Numbered from the stretch's first letter, positions 16,460-25,210 are shown. The stretch: 64,000 nucleotides of DNA from Bacteroides sp. 51 (GCF_010500965.1 NZ_QVMI01000016.1:95605-159604), one strand, 5' to 3'. Notes: a model not told the origin generated them from the sequence alone. A program made the numbers and translations.

Positions 16460-18253
16460 TCAATTAATCATAACCATGGCACCTTTAACGGTGGTTTGTC
16501 CGGAGGCAGAGAGTTCAGCAGTGGCACTGCCTTTTACCGAGGCTCCCATCTGAGCTTTGAGGTTTACGTTCAACCCTTCTACGGCAACATCTTGTTTGGC
16601 TTTGATAGTTGCTTTGCTCGTTGCGTCGAGGGTAATGTTACCTTTGGCGGTAAGCACAATATCTTTTGCGGATTCCAGTTTGATACCACTATCATTCAGG
16701 ACTAATTTATTGTTATTCTGATCTTTCAGGGTAATACCTTTACCATCGTCACTGATTACGATAGAGTTTTCTCCGGGTGTAGTGATGGTGATAATCTTCT
16801 TCTCATCATCCAATTCTACGGTTAATTTCTCAGGGGTAACAATGGCACGTTTATAGTTATTATCATCTAAAGTGTATGGAGGCATACGTTTGCTACTATA
16901 CAAGCTGCCTAGGATAATTGCCTGATTCGGATCATTATTCAGGAACCCCAAGATCACTTCATCGCCCACGGAAGGCATAAAGAAACCACCCGTTTTATTC
17001 GATGCAGTGAATTGTATTAACCGTGCCCACACCGTATCCTTGCTAATATTTAACAGAGGAATCTTCACCTGAATACGTCCCAATGAATCAGGGTCTTCTG
17101 TCAGTTTGGAAACCACGCCAATGTGTAATCCTTCGATACCAGGCAGGAAGCCCGAAGCAGCAGGTGCAACCACATCCGGCTGTTGGGTGATATGCATGGG
17201 AGAGATTCCCATCCCTACTTCCGTTACCCACACACCTTCTTTCATTGTATGGGTAACCGAACCCGCATATGCTTTTCCGTTAAAGCGAGTACCCAGTCCC
17301 GCCAGTTCTATAATACAGCCGGCTACAGCTTTAGCATCGCCGCGGAAAGAGAATGTTCCTTTATAGCGTGCAAGTCCGGCTTTCAATAAAGTTGCATCTG
17401 CCCACGATTTCAGCATACCGCTATCCGAATAGGCATCCGTCTGGAGAATAATCTTATCTGTACCGACGGAATCGGACATTTGCGATACACTCATGTTACC
17501 CTGCTGGTTCAATGATGCCGGAGAAGAGCTTGCAACCACTACTTTCTGTTGTGTGGAGTCCCAACCAATACTCTCTACGGAAGTAAACTGATCTTCTGCA
17601 TAAAGTTCACCATCAAATGATATCAGGTCAGTACCATAGCTTATTTTCATAGCAGGGCTAGCCGAAATCTCAGGAGCTTTAACTGTTACTTTGCTTCCAT
17701 CGGTAATAACAACCAATCCACAAGCATCTGCACGCGACAATGCAAAGTCCCAGTCCGTACTGTAATATTGTAGAAGCTGGGTATGCGTTGTCGGGGTATC
17801 TCCTACTGTGGGCGACAATCCGGCTTCACTTAGCACGGTTGTTATGGCTTGTTTATCTGTCTTCTTTTCGAACAACCGGTTCTTCCGCCCAACAGTGGCA
17901 CGAATAGCGGTATTTCTACATTCAACAATGAGTAGTGGAGAGGAATCGGCTGTTTTCGAAATCTGTACTTTATGGGCAACAACTATCCCCTGAAATACCT
18001 GTTTATTCTGACTTTCATATCCTAGTTCTATTTTAATTTCCTGCCCGGGCTTGAAGTCATCCGATGCACTTTCAGGTATATCAGCCTTCGGCATATCGCC
18101 TGCAAAGATCTTTAGTATAGCACTACCTATCCGGTTCACTTCATGATGAACTATTATCGACTTGAACTTAAGCAAATCAGATACTTTCTTTCCATTACTA
18201 AATACCGCGAATGTTACTACTTTTCCGGTATTCGTGTTAGGACTATCTGCCAT
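16460..18253 (-). CDS. VgrG-like central spike protein (Pvc8/Afp8-like)
   Basis: A 597-aa protein with a gp27-like N-terminal hub region (about 1-360), a gp5-type OB-fold (about 376-455; DSLGRIQVKIPL, FFMPSVGDEVILGFLNNDP, ILGSLYSS) and a C-terminal beta-helix of repeated valine and isoleucine strands (about 470-597; SIVISDDGKGITL, DIVLTAKGNITL). It is a full-length single-chain spike and carries no C-terminal toxin extension. It is preceded by the LysM hub gene (76 bp gap) and followed by the PAAR gene. It should sit at the centre of the baseplate and pierce the target membrane. Confidence 0.93.
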   Translation of the reverse strand: MADSPNTNTGKVVTFAVFSNGKKVSDLLKFKSIIVHHEVNRIGSAILKIFAGDMPKADIPESASDDFKPGQEIKIELGYESQNKQVFQGIVVAHKVQISKTADSSPLLIVECRNTAIRATVGRKNRLFEKKTDKQAITTVLSEAGLSPTVGDTPTTHTQLLQYYSTDWDFALSRADACGLVVITDGSKVTVKAPEISASPAMKISYGTDLISFDGELYAEDQFTSVESIGWDSTQQKVVVASSSPASLNQQGNMSVSQMSDSVGTDKIILQTDAYSDSGMLKSWADATLLKAGLARYKGTFSFRGDAKAVAGCIIELAGLGTRFNGKAYAGSVTHTMKEGVWVTEVGMGISPMHITQQPDVVAPAASGFLPGIEGLHIGVVSKLTEDPDSLGRIQVKIPLLNISKDTVWARLIQFTASNKTGGFFMPSVGDEVILGFLNNDPNQAIILGSLYSSKRMPPYTLDDNNYKRAIVTPEKLTVELDDEKKIITITTPGENSIVISDDGKGITLKDQNNNKLVLNDSGIKLESAKDIVLTAKGNITLDATSKATIKAKQDVAVEGLNVNLKAQMGASVKGSATAELSASGQTTVKGAMVMIN

Positions 18254-18329
18254 CTTTATTAATTTTGAATTTAAAATTTCTAATTATGATTGCGATTATG
18301 GTTCTGCATAGTTAATTCATAATTTCAAA

Positions 18330-18995
18330 TTATGCATTAGCCAATGGAGGGAAGAGCAAACGGGTACCGGGTGCTATATCTCTGATTCCGGTCAATCCAT
18401 TAATCCGGGCTACCTCCATGCAGTAGGCTGCACTATTATACACTTCTTTGCATAGCCAGGGAAGCGTATCTCCTGCCTTTACGGTTATAATGTGCGATAA
18501 ATCCGGTGAATTACTATTCTCCTCTCGCTTCTGGGTTTTTGGAGTTTTATAGGCTATGATATTGAGCGTAACCTCCGCACGTAAGGGCATTCCTGCAGGT
18601 GAAAACAGTTTATATTCCACTTCAAGGTCCTTCACCCTTCCCCGAAAGTCCAATACCCCCCAGGTTACTTTTACATAAGGCGTTTCATGAGCTTTCCCAA
18701 CATATTTGTATACTGTAGCTTCAAGTTGTTTGATCATGCCTTGCAGGTTCTTTCCTCCTGTTCGTGGCACTACACCTGTAGTATCCAGCACAAATTTCAG
18801 ATTCAGCGTTCCGTCATTATAGCCTTGATAGGTCGGAGCGTTCACTCCGTTCATGTCTTCTACATTATGATAACTTACAGACTGTTTTCTTCCGTATGTC
18901 GTAGGGTTAATCATGGCGGTAAACTTCTTGTTCGTCGGTATAGTACATTCGCCATCCTCATAACCTATGATAGTTAATTTCTCTAACGCACCCAT
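18330..18995 (-). CDS. eCIS tube-initiator/hub protein with C-terminal LysM (Pvc7/Afp7-like)
   Basis: A 221-aa protein. The N-terminal part (FTAMINPTTYGRKQSVSYHN, then LKFVLDTTGVVP) matches the CIS tube-protein family. The C-terminus is a LysM domain (HIITVKAGDTLPWLCKEVYN, PGTRLLFPP). Afp7/Pvc7-type proteins connect spike and tube, like gp53/gp54 functions. It begins 6 bp after the 55-aa DUF5908 gene. Length and domain order are normal for the family. Confidence 0.9.
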   Translation of the reverse strand: MGALEKLTIIGYEDGECTIPTNKKFTAMINPTTYGRKQSVSYHNVEDMNGVNAPTYQGYNDGTLNLKFVLDTTGVVPRTGGKNLQGMIKQLEATVYKYVGKAHETPYVKVTWGVLDFRGRVKDLEVEYKLFSPAGMPLRAEVTLNIIAYKTPKTQKREENSNSPDLSHIITVKAGDTLPWLCKEVYNSAAYCMEVARINGLTGIRDIAPGTRLLFPPLANA

Positions 18996-19001
18996 ACGCT
19001 A

Positions 19002-19169
19002 TCACCTGTTTTTACCTCGTTTAGCATCACGAGGCCAGGACTCTTCATCCTGTAGTTCTACTTTCACCTGCTCTTTTATCCGACGTATCAGATTTTCATC
19101 CACAGGAACTTGCTTAACGCTTTTTTCCACTGTGGTTTTTACTATTATTTCTTTAACGACTATAGCCAT
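19002..19169 (-). CDS. Small DUF5908-type eCIS protein, 55 aa
   Basis: Found by direct translation of the minus strand from the ATG at 19169. The product begins MAIVVKEIIVKTTVEK and ends with a basic DAKRGKNR tail before TGA at 19002. An Ile/Val-rich start followed by an amphipathic, charged helix (RRIKEQVKVELQDE) resembles the DUF5908 proteins found between tube and LysM genes in Bacteroidetes eCIS loci. The fit is exact: 6-bp gaps on both sides and no other open frame on the coding strand. Its role is unknown; a chaperone or minor structural function is only a guess. An opposite-strand frame (18967-19320) is a shadow. Confidence 0.8.
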   Translation of the reverse strand: MAIVVKEIIVKTTVEKSVKQVPVDENLIRRIKEQVKVELQDEESWPRDAKRGKNR

Positions 19170-19175
19170 GGGGAT

Positions 19176-19631
19176 TTATAATTTTCGTTCAATCGTATTA
19201 AAAGCAAATTCAATACTCTCAATAGCCAGTTCATTTTTTTTGGAATCAAACTTCTCCAATTCCCATTTCACCGGATATAGATTTGTCAGATACCACCCGG
19301 CGATCTTGTCTCCCTTATGATCCAAAAGCGAAACAAATGCGCTGGCGGTTTCAATCGGTTTTGTAAAATCACCTTCCAGTACATCTCTTACCCAACGGGC
19401 TAATGGGCTTTCTTTCAGCGAGTACAACGCACGCTTACAAACCAGGTTCCCATGTTTCCTCCGTTTGGGAAGCTGATGCTTGAACCGGGATTCTCCCCCT
19501 TCTTCCACTTCCTCTACCTCCATAGATTCCGAAAGACCGGAGATTTCTTTAAAGGCCATATCAAAAACACCGGAGGCTTTACTAAACTCTATCTTAAAAT
19601 AGAATGATACGGGTGGGTTCCATTGTGCCAT
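19176..19631 (-). CDS. eCIS tail tube protein 2 (Pvc5/Afp5-like)
   Basis: A 151-aa protein of the T4-like/phage tail tube family: NPPVSFYFKIEFSKASGVFDMAFKEISGLSESMEVEEV at the start (split motifs FYFKIEF and FKEISGLSE), an internal KRRKHGNLVCKRAL and a C-terminal NLYPVKWELEKFDSKKNELA. Such proteins form the hexameric ring joining the hub to the main tube. The N-terminal motif is shared with the neighbouring tube gene, so the two are paralogues. It lies 6 bp before the DUF5908 gene. Confidence 0.9.
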   Translation of the reverse strand: MAQWNPPVSFYFKIEFSKASGVFDMAFKEISGLSESMEVEEVEEGGESRFKHQLPKRRKHGNLVCKRALYSLKESPLARWVRDVLEGDFTKPIETASAFVSLLDHKGDKIAGWYLTNLYPVKWELEKFDSKKNELAIESIEFAFNTIERKL

Positions 19632-19643
19632 ATTTACAATTTA

Positions 19644-19777
19644 ACGATTTACAATTTATGATTGGAATTACTTGTTTGTTTACGACTTTTCATCTACGCT
19701 TTACGATTGAAATAACCTTATCTATTGTAACTTAAAAGAACATAACTTAGTTATTCCAATCGTAAATTGTAAATCGT
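19644..19777. repeat. Inverted repeat between the two tube genes
   Basis: Arms 19644-19670 and 19751-19777 are complementary over 27 bp with two mismatches (acgatttacaattta / taaattgtaaatcgt). They flank an 80-bp AT-rich interior that itself has 'acgattga'-like words. It occupies most of the 160-bp gap and may adjust the ratio of major tube to downstream baseplate proteins. Confidence 0.8.
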
Positions 19778-19791
19778 CTAATCGTAAATTC

Positions 19792-20244
19792 TTATCCGTT
19801 CTCTATTGTTACCCCTTCATGTGCAAGGTCGAGTTGTTCAACAGCCGGATCATTACCGTCGGATTTCAGGCTTACCCCTGTTATTTTGGTTGGCCATGCA
19901 TTGGCTAGTTTCCAAACCATTGTAGGGTTACCTTCTTCGTCCAGCAAGCTGATCGTAACCGCTCTTCTTTTGATAGTGTTCAATTTGATTTCATTGAACC
20001 AGTCAAAGAATTTATTATCCGATTTAAACACACCCTTTTTCAGGCTAACATTACTTGACTTCTTTAGTCCCGGCATCTTGATTGTTGAAAAAGCAGGGCT
20101 ATTCCCATGCCTGTATTCAATAACCTGTGCTTCGAGATCCAACCCTGAGACTTCTTTAAAAGACATCTCACCTAAGTCCTCGACTTCTACTTTAAAATAA
20201 AACGCGGGCAAAGGCCATACATTATCTTGTGCTTCTCCAGCCAT
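19792..20244 (-). CDS. eCIS tail tube protein 1 (Pvc1/Afp1-like, main tube)
   Basis: A 150-aa tube protein: WPLPAFYFKVEVEDLGEM, FKEVSGLDLEAQVIEYRHG and PGLKKSSNVSLKKGVFK are signature segments of the phage/CIS tail-tube fold, ending LANAWPTKITGVSLKSDG. It directly follows the sheath gene, as expected for the main inner tube. The start is the ATG at 20244. It is separated from the sheath by 156 bp and from the second tube gene by 160 bp. These are the two largest gaps in the operon, which may allow separate control of the most abundant subunits. Confidence 0.91.
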   Translation of the reverse strand: MAGEAQDNVWPLPAFYFKVEVEDLGEMSFKEVSGLDLEAQVIEYRHGNSPAFSTIKMPGLKKSSNVSLKKGVFKSDNKFFDWFNEIKLNTIKRRAVTISLLDEEGNPTMVWKLANAWPTKITGVSLKSDGNDPAVEQLDLAHEGVTIENG

Positions 20245-20400
20245 AATATTTAAATTTTGAATTTATAATCTTGAATTTATTTAAGTTCACCACAGAGTTT
20301 CACAGAGTTCTTATTATTCTGTAAACCAATATCCAATACTAGCTAAACCTTACAACACTCCTATTGCGCAGCGCGGCTGGCCGCCACTGGCCGTCGTGCC

Positions 20401-21891
20401 TCACGACTTCTGCATTTGTTGTTGGAAGGTGATTTCGATGAACTCGGCAGGTCTTGTGATGGCTACAAGAACGGTTATGCGTAAGATACCTTCGAGTATA
20501 TCTTCCGGCGTCATCGTCTCTCCCAATCCTACATGTACGCTGAATGCGTCATCTGGGGTAGATCCTGCCAGACCGCCGCGTTTCCATACACCATTCAGGA
20601 AGTTTTGTATCATGCTTTTGATATTGACCCATGTACCTGCTACGTTCGGATCAAAGACATATGCCCGTGTAGCGTTCTTCACAGATTCTTCCAGCATGAT
20701 CATGGTGCGGCGTACGTTTATATATCGCCAGTCGAGAGAGTTTCCGTCTAGTGTACGGGCACCCCACACTTTGATACCTTCGCCTACAAACGAGCGGATT
20801 GCATTTACAGCTTTCCCCGATAGGGGTACGTTCAAGTCTTCCTGATCATCGGATGTGATGTTCACTGCCGGAGAAATGACAGAGTTCACCGATACATTTG
20901 CCGGTGCCTTCCATACGCCTTTCGTATTATCTACCATTGTATAGATACCCGCCATAGCGGCCGATGGAGGTAACTGGTTCAATAGTCGTTTCGCCTCTTT
21001 GAGCAACGCCACATATGTTGGACATATTACAGCCAATGTTTTGTGAAGTGTACTCTTTCCAACTTCATCCAGTGATTCATCGGTAATCTTTTCGATTTCT
21101 TCCTTCACAAGCGCCTGTTTCGTTTCATCATAGAGCTTCAGATCTTCTTCCAACAGAGCCTTCAGCGCTTCCTTGTCAAAGTTCAGATACGATAAATCCC
21201 GATCCTGGACAATAGATGTATTCAACCAGGGATAATAAACTACTCCGAAGTCCAGGAACTCCGCACCAATCTTTTCGCGGAATGTATTCACTACATCACC
21301 GCCATCCCTGCGATCTTTATAACCATCAAAAACATCGAGGATAGCTACACGATTGCGCATCTTATATCCACAATGGCTCAATATGGCCGTCTGTACGCTA
21401 TAGCACAAATCCACATCGGGGATGTTCACCGATTCCGGCGCCAATACCATAGTGGGTTCCTGTTCTTTCAGCAAGGTTTCTACGCCTGCTTTCAATGCAT
21501 CCGGACTGATACTATCTGCCGTATAATCACCTACGGAAACAATATAGCATGGTCCGCCGCCGTTAGCAAAAAACATCAGCATCTGATAGTAAAGTGTAAA
21601 CTTCACATTGGTCTGTCCCACTACGACCTTCTTGTCACCGGCAATAATTGCCTGTTGTCCCTCTTCAGCATCCGTTATGCCAAATTGGGGGATGGGAGCA
21701 CCACCAAAGAAAGAGTGAAACTCTGCCATCGAGGTCAACCGGAAAGGTTTATTCAACAGCGACTCATTTCCGTTCAGGGCTTTTTCGGTATAACCGATAA
21801 AAGCGGGCACAGCAGTAGCCACTTCCACCGCGGAATTGGGGAAAGCGCTTTTTTCCACGATGTACACACCCGGAGTTTTCATTGTTGCCAT
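20401..21891 (-). CDS. eCIS contractile sheath protein (Pvc2-4/Afp2-4-like)
   Basis: A 496-aa sheath subunit from the ATG at 21891 (MATMKTPGVYIVEKSAFP); the TTG six bases upstream is not needed. Sheath hallmarks are the N-terminal PGVYIVE, VPAFIGYTEKA, an FFANGGGPCYIVSVG segment and a C-terminal domain with VWGARTLDGNSLDWRYINVR and ALDGTWV-like residues around FDPNVAGTWVNIKSMIQNFL. It polymerises around the tube and contracts to drive the spike. Only one sheath gene is present, unlike Afp and PVC, which have three. The downstream 156-bp gap contains a 'caccacagag' type repeat near 20288. Confidence 0.94.
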   Translation of the reverse strand: MATMKTPGVYIVEKSAFPNSAVEVATAVPAFIGYTEKALNGNESLLNKPFRLTSMAEFHSFFGGAPIPQFGITDAEEGQQAIIAGDKKVVVGQTNVKFTLYYQMLMFFANGGGPCYIVSVGDYTADSISPDALKAGVETLLKEQEPTMVLAPESVNIPDVDLCYSVQTAILSHCGYKMRNRVAILDVFDGYKDRRDGGDVVNTFREKIGAEFLDFGVVYYPWLNTSIVQDRDLSYLNFDKEALKALLEEDLKLYDETKQALVKEEIEKITDESLDEVGKSTLHKTLAVICPTYVALLKEAKRLLNQLPPSAAMAGIYTMVDNTKGVWKAPANVSVNSVISPAVNITSDDQEDLNVPLSGKAVNAIRSFVGEGIKVWGARTLDGNSLDWRYINVRRTMIMLEESVKNATRAYVFDPNVAGTWVNIKSMIQNFLNGVWKRGGLAGSTPDDAFSVHVGLGETMTPEDILEGILRITVLVAITRPAEFIEITFQQQMQKS

Positions 21892-21937
21892 AAGCAATTG
21901 TAGATTTTAGAATTAATATTGAGGTTAATTAAAAGAT

Positions 21938-22684
21938 TTAAACGTAAGCCACCGCGCGAAGCATGCCGGGTGGTGCATCAATAAACATGCCGATTTCCGG
22001 ATAGGAGAGCCTTCTTATAATTACTCTCCGGTTCGTACCAAAGAGTTCCAGTAATTGCAGTTTCAGGTTGGGCGACTCGAGGAGGGGGTATTTCTCTGCC
22101 GATTGAAAGCGAACTCCCTGATGCCCCATATACTCTATCTTTTCTTCCGGTAAGAACTCCATCTTCCGTTCCATATCCTCTACCAGTAATTTCTTATCTA
22201 TCTGTTCGTTACGAAACAAAAAGATATATTCCAAATAACGCTCAGGAGCCTGAAAGTGCAATTCATTATAACGTTCTGCATGAATTTGTTGGGCTTGGAA
22301 TTTCAAAGAAATTCGTGCGATTACTCCTGGCGATGCTTTTATCATTGGACATCCTTCGACGGGGAAAATATAGGTAATGCCTTCCGTACCACTCATCTCT
22401 ATCTGCGGGCACTCTGCTTTCATTGTTGCATTATCTGTGACGTAATGGAACTTCTGATCTCCACAGTACAACTCAAAATCAAATACATCTTTTTCATCCA
22501 GGCGGATGTCTTCAACTGCTATGATTGCCCAGCCATCTACATCCATTTTTCTAAAGAGGACTCCCCGCTTACGCAGCAGGACGGCCGTTTGCGGAGTGGG
22601 CTTCAATTCAAAATATCGGCATGCTCCACCATGATAATAGCTATGCGCAATTTTTATACGCCAGATTACAGAGAATTTCTCCAT
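21938..22684 (-). CDS. Unrecognised eCIS operon protein, 248 aa
   Basis: I do not recognise this family. The protein is soluble, with no signal or membrane segment, and starts MEKFSVIWRIKIAHSYY. It has a mixed alpha/beta composition, with beta-rich N-terminal 110 residues, a central ERYLEYIFLF segment and a C-terminal APPGMLRAVAYV. It lies between the DUF4255 gene (31-bp gap) and the sheath gene (46-bp gap). Its stable place next to the Pvc16-like gene suggests a cap, sheath-terminator or assembly role; this is inference from order alone. Confidence 0.75.
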   Translation of the reverse strand: MEKFSVIWRIKIAHSYYHGGACRYFELKPTPQTAVLLRKRGVLFRKMDVDGWAIIAVEDIRLDEKDVFDFELYCGDQKFHYVTDNATMKAECPQIEMSGTEGITYIFPVEGCPMIKASPGVIARISLKFQAQQIHAERYNELHFQAPERYLEYIFLFRNEQIDKKLLVEDMERKMEFLPEEKIEYMGHQGVRFQSAEKYPLLESPNLKLQLLELFGTNRRVIIRRLSYPEIGMFIDAPPGMLRAVAYV

Positions 22685-22715
22685 ATCATAGAGTTGTATG
22701 TTGTTTATTTGTCTC

Positions 22716-23255
22716 TTATTCTACGGATGTATCCGTGCTTCTGAAATCGCTAACCGTCCGACTCATTTCATTTGCACTGAACGTCAGCCTTCGTATTTTG
22801 CAAACCACCGAGGGGTAATAATGTCCACCTATTCCGGACCATATATTACTCAAATCCTGCCATGATGTATTCATCAACTCCACGGTAAACCGGCCTTCGG
22901 GTTGAACGATGAAATAAGGGTTGGCCTGTACAAAGGCTATGGCCTGGGTCAATATAGATAGTGATTCGCGATACCTTTTAGGGGGAAATATGGCTGCAAT
23001 AACAACATGTAAGTTCATGTATATGGGTGGTAAAGAAAGTCCATAAGTTTTTCCTGTTCCCATTTTCACTGCTGTACTCATGCCCTGTACGTTTTCCCGT
23101 TCCATGCCGAGCAAAGATATTACCAGTTTTGCTGGTTCTTCTTCACCCTGGAATCCAATGGGGGCTACCTCCACTAATCCTTCGGGTTGATGAAAAAATG
23201 AACCAAGGTATTGTTCCATTTGCAGGGAATATGTATTTAGTATACGGTCAATCAT
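22716..23255 (-). CDS. DUF4255 / Pvc16-like cap (tube terminator) protein
   Basis: A 179-aa protein with the family layout: a short N-terminal helix (MIDRILNTYSLQMEQYL), then VEVAPIGFQGEE, then YGLSLPPIYMNLHVVIAAIF, and a C-terminal LSNIWSGIGGHYYPSVVCKIR. Pvc16/Afp16 proteins terminate the tube and sheath. It is the first gene of the operon, whereas in Afp/PVC the homologue is last. It faces a 599-bp AT-rich region that must hold the eCIS promoter. Confidence 0.87.
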   Translation of the reverse strand: MIDRILNTYSLQMEQYLGSFFHQPEGLVEVAPIGFQGEEEPAKLVISLLGMERENVQGMSTAVKMGTGKTYGLSLPPIYMNLHVVIAAIFPPKRYRESLSILTQAIAFVQANPYFIVQPEGRFTVELMNTSWQDLSNIWSGIGGHYYPSVVCKIRRLTFSANEMSRTVSDFRSTDTSVE

Positions 23256-23854
23256 TGGTTCATAGTATTAGTTTTGCTTTATTACAAAGAAAAATAAATG
23301 AATCTTAAAATCCAAATATTAATGTAAATAAAATATTAATATTTTTCTCTTATAGTATTAATATCCTCATTTGCTTATGTTTAAATGAAGATAAAACAAA
23401 TGATACAAATTATATATTGTGATATTCCATAATACACATTTGAATTATAATAAAAGCATGAAAGTAGATTAATTCTAAATACCAATCAATTTACATCATT
23501 ATATCAACACACATCTGCTTACTCAATAAGATCATTACATTTCCGTATATAAACAAGAAACAATTAAATCGGTCATTTAAAGGTAAATATTATCTAAAAC
23601 AACGGTTAATGTGCATAATCGGTAAAGAAGATACTCAGGTCATAATAAGAAAAACATCTCTTAGAAAAAAGTTTTTATACCTGCCAGACAGTCTTTGAAA
23701 AGAAAAAAAGCGTTTTTCTATATAGATTTCTGTTAAAACACAGAACAAAATAAATCGACAAGTGTTTCATTATTAAAATCAGCCGGGATAAACAGGATGT
23801 ATCGTAAAAGCAGCAGTCTGATTTTGAATATTTTTTAATTTAAACCTTAACATT
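23256..23854. other. Divergent AT-rich regulatory region between eCIS and GlsB-like gene
   Basis: No gene is visible in these 599 bp. The region is strongly AT-rich and separates the leftward eCIS operon from the rightward small-protein operon, so both promoters should be here. I could not find a convincing TAnnTTTG with a matched -33 box on either strand, which may mean that an alternative sigma factor or activator is used. Nothing else stands out. Confidence 0.6.
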
Positions 23855-24097
23855 ATGGGAATTATATGGTCAATCATCATCGGTGTACTGGCAGGAGCCA
23901 TTGCCGGATGGTTAATGAAAGGAAGTGGTTTTGGATTTCTTATCAACCTCTTGGTTGGTTTGGTAGGTAGTGTACTTGGCGGATGGGTTTATGGTCTGCT
24001 TGGTATTACAACAGGTGGCGTTCTTGGAACATTGGTTATGTCGGTTATTGGCGCCGTCTTACTCTTATGGATTGTATCACTTTTCCGAAGAGCATAG
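23855..24097 (+). CDS. GlsB/YeaQ/YmgE family small membrane protein
   Basis: An 80-aa protein of three Gly-rich transmembrane helices (IIGVLAGAIAGWLMKG, LINLLVGLVGSVLGGWVYGL, LGTLVMSVIGAVLLLW), the typical transglycosylase-associated fold. Members are often stress-induced and inserted in the inner membrane. It is followed after 27 bp by a YtxH-like gene, a common pairing. The two form a short operon ending at a hairpin terminator (24479-24520). Confidence 0.88.
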   Translation: MGIIWSIIIGVLAGAIAGWLMKGSGFGFLINLLVGLVGSVLGGWVYGLLGITTGGVLGTLVMSVIGAVLLLWIVSLFRRA

Positions 24098-24124
24098 TTA
24101 TTAACAATTTAAATAAACCAAATT

Positions 24125-24391
24125 ATGAAAAAGTTATTGATAGGCGTCGTAGCAGGCGCAGCTGGTATCGCAGCAGGATATTGCATCCGTAAAGCACAAG
24201 AAGAACATAAATTCGACCCCATCATTGATCGAGCAAACCAACTGGCGGCTCAGGCCAAGAAAAAGGCTAAAGATATAGCCGATCTGGCACAGAATGAAGC
24301 AGAGTACCTCAAAGACCGTGCAGAACATCTTATCGGCAGAGAGAAATCTAAACTAACTGCTGCCACTAACAATAAGGTACAGAAGAAATAG
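24125..24391 (+). CDS. YtxH-like small protein
   Basis: An 88-aa protein with one N-terminal Gly/Ala-rich transmembrane segment (LLIGVVAGAAGIAAGYCI) and a long charged amphipathic helix rich in Ala, Lys and Glu (AQAKKKAKDIADLAQNEAEY), as in the YtxH/general-stress family. It is probably cotranscribed with the GlsB-like gene and involved in envelope stress; the precise role is unknown. Confidence 0.8.
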   Translation: MKKLLIGVVAGAAGIAAGYCIRKAQEEHKFDPIIDRANQLAAQAKKKAKDIADLAQNEAEYLKDRAEHLIGREKSKLTAATNNKVQKK

Positions 24392-24478
24392 TCTCGAAGC
24401 AGGACGACTAAGGCAACGCGTCATTGCTCCCTAAGTTTAAAATGCCGGGGCTCTTGCAGCCCTATTCTATATATAGCC

Positions 24479-24520
24479 AAGCCGGGATGCTCTTAAAAAG
24501 GGTACTCCGGCTTCTTTTTT
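24479..24520 (+). terminator. Rho-independent terminator of the GlsB/YtxH operon
   Basis: Stem AAGCCGG / CCGGCTT (24479-24485 and 24507-24513) followed by CTTTTTT. It lies 88 bp after the YtxH stop. Confidence 0.8.
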
Positions 24521-24589
24521 GCTAGAAATTACTAAATCGGATCAATATTAAAAGTCGGTGTGGGTGTTGTTTCGGGGCAATCCTAAAAC

Positions 24590-25150
24590 CGGATCGAATG
24601 ATCAATATGCATTCGATTATTCAAAATCACACTCAAAAAGATACCATTTTTCAGACTTTGCTTACATGCACATTTCTTAAAATCGTTCAATAAAATATTA
24701 AAACCAGGTTTCAAGCATGCTTTTCTATCATATTATTAATGATTGGAGTTACTTCAGCGCAATAATCTATACATTTGAGCCGCGTATTATCGACAGCACG
24801 CGGCTCAAGTTTCGAGAGCGCGCGGCTCAAGTTTCGACATCCGAGCGCTTGACTGCCGACAGTGCGCGGCTCAACTGTTCAGCGTATTTCATTTTATAGT
24901 TTTTCATTCTCTGGTTGATTGATTTTAAACGAAAGAATTGAAACACACATTTGCTATATTATTTATATTTTTCGCTTCTCTTTGTCATGCGATTCGCAAA
25001 TTTAGCACCACTTCACTTACAAACTCTACATAAATACGTCTTTTTATTTTTCATCAACACGGTTCTTTTATCGTTTTCTTTTTCCTTCTGCCGCACGTCC
25101 GGAATTTACGATTTAGGGCATAGTAGAATATCAAATTGTCATTTTGACAA
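24590..25150 (-). repeat. ~550-bp dispersed intergenic element, copy 1 (inverted)
   Basis: Reverse-complementing this stretch aligns it by eye with 44915-45470 and 57968-58490. Shared anchors in order are a 'caatttgatattcta'-like left end, 'caaccagag...aaa.ctataaaatgaaa', an array of four 22-bp units (24774-24875), a terminal hairpin, then 'attattgcgct', 'atcaataata'-like and 'aaacctg.tttta' motifs. It lies between convergent operons. The edges are approximate. Confidence 0.8.
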
Positions 25151-25152
25151 AG

Positions 25153-25192
25153 AAAAAAGGCTACCCTTGCAAAATGCAGAGTAGCCTTTTTC
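25153..25192 (-). terminator. Rho-independent terminator downstream of the DUF5017-like lipoprotein gene
   Basis: On the minus strand a GGCTAC ... GTAGCC stem extended by A/T pairs (arms 25154-25164 and 25181-25191) is followed by TTTTTTCTTTG. It lies 20 bp after the stop at 25211. Confidence 0.85.
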
Positions 25193-25210
25193 TCTATGCC
25201 ATATATTGGA

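Noticed and set aside
18967-19320. Plus-strand open frame in the eCIS operon
   Set aside because: It is antisense to the DUF5908 gene and tube gene 2, with composition expected of a shadow.
24717-24899. 60-aa protein shared by element copies 1 and 2 (ending RLNCSAYFIL / RLKCSACFIL)
   Set aside because: The similarity is explained by DNA-level repeats, and copy 3 has a stop in the middle of the same frame. There is no sign of coding constraint.
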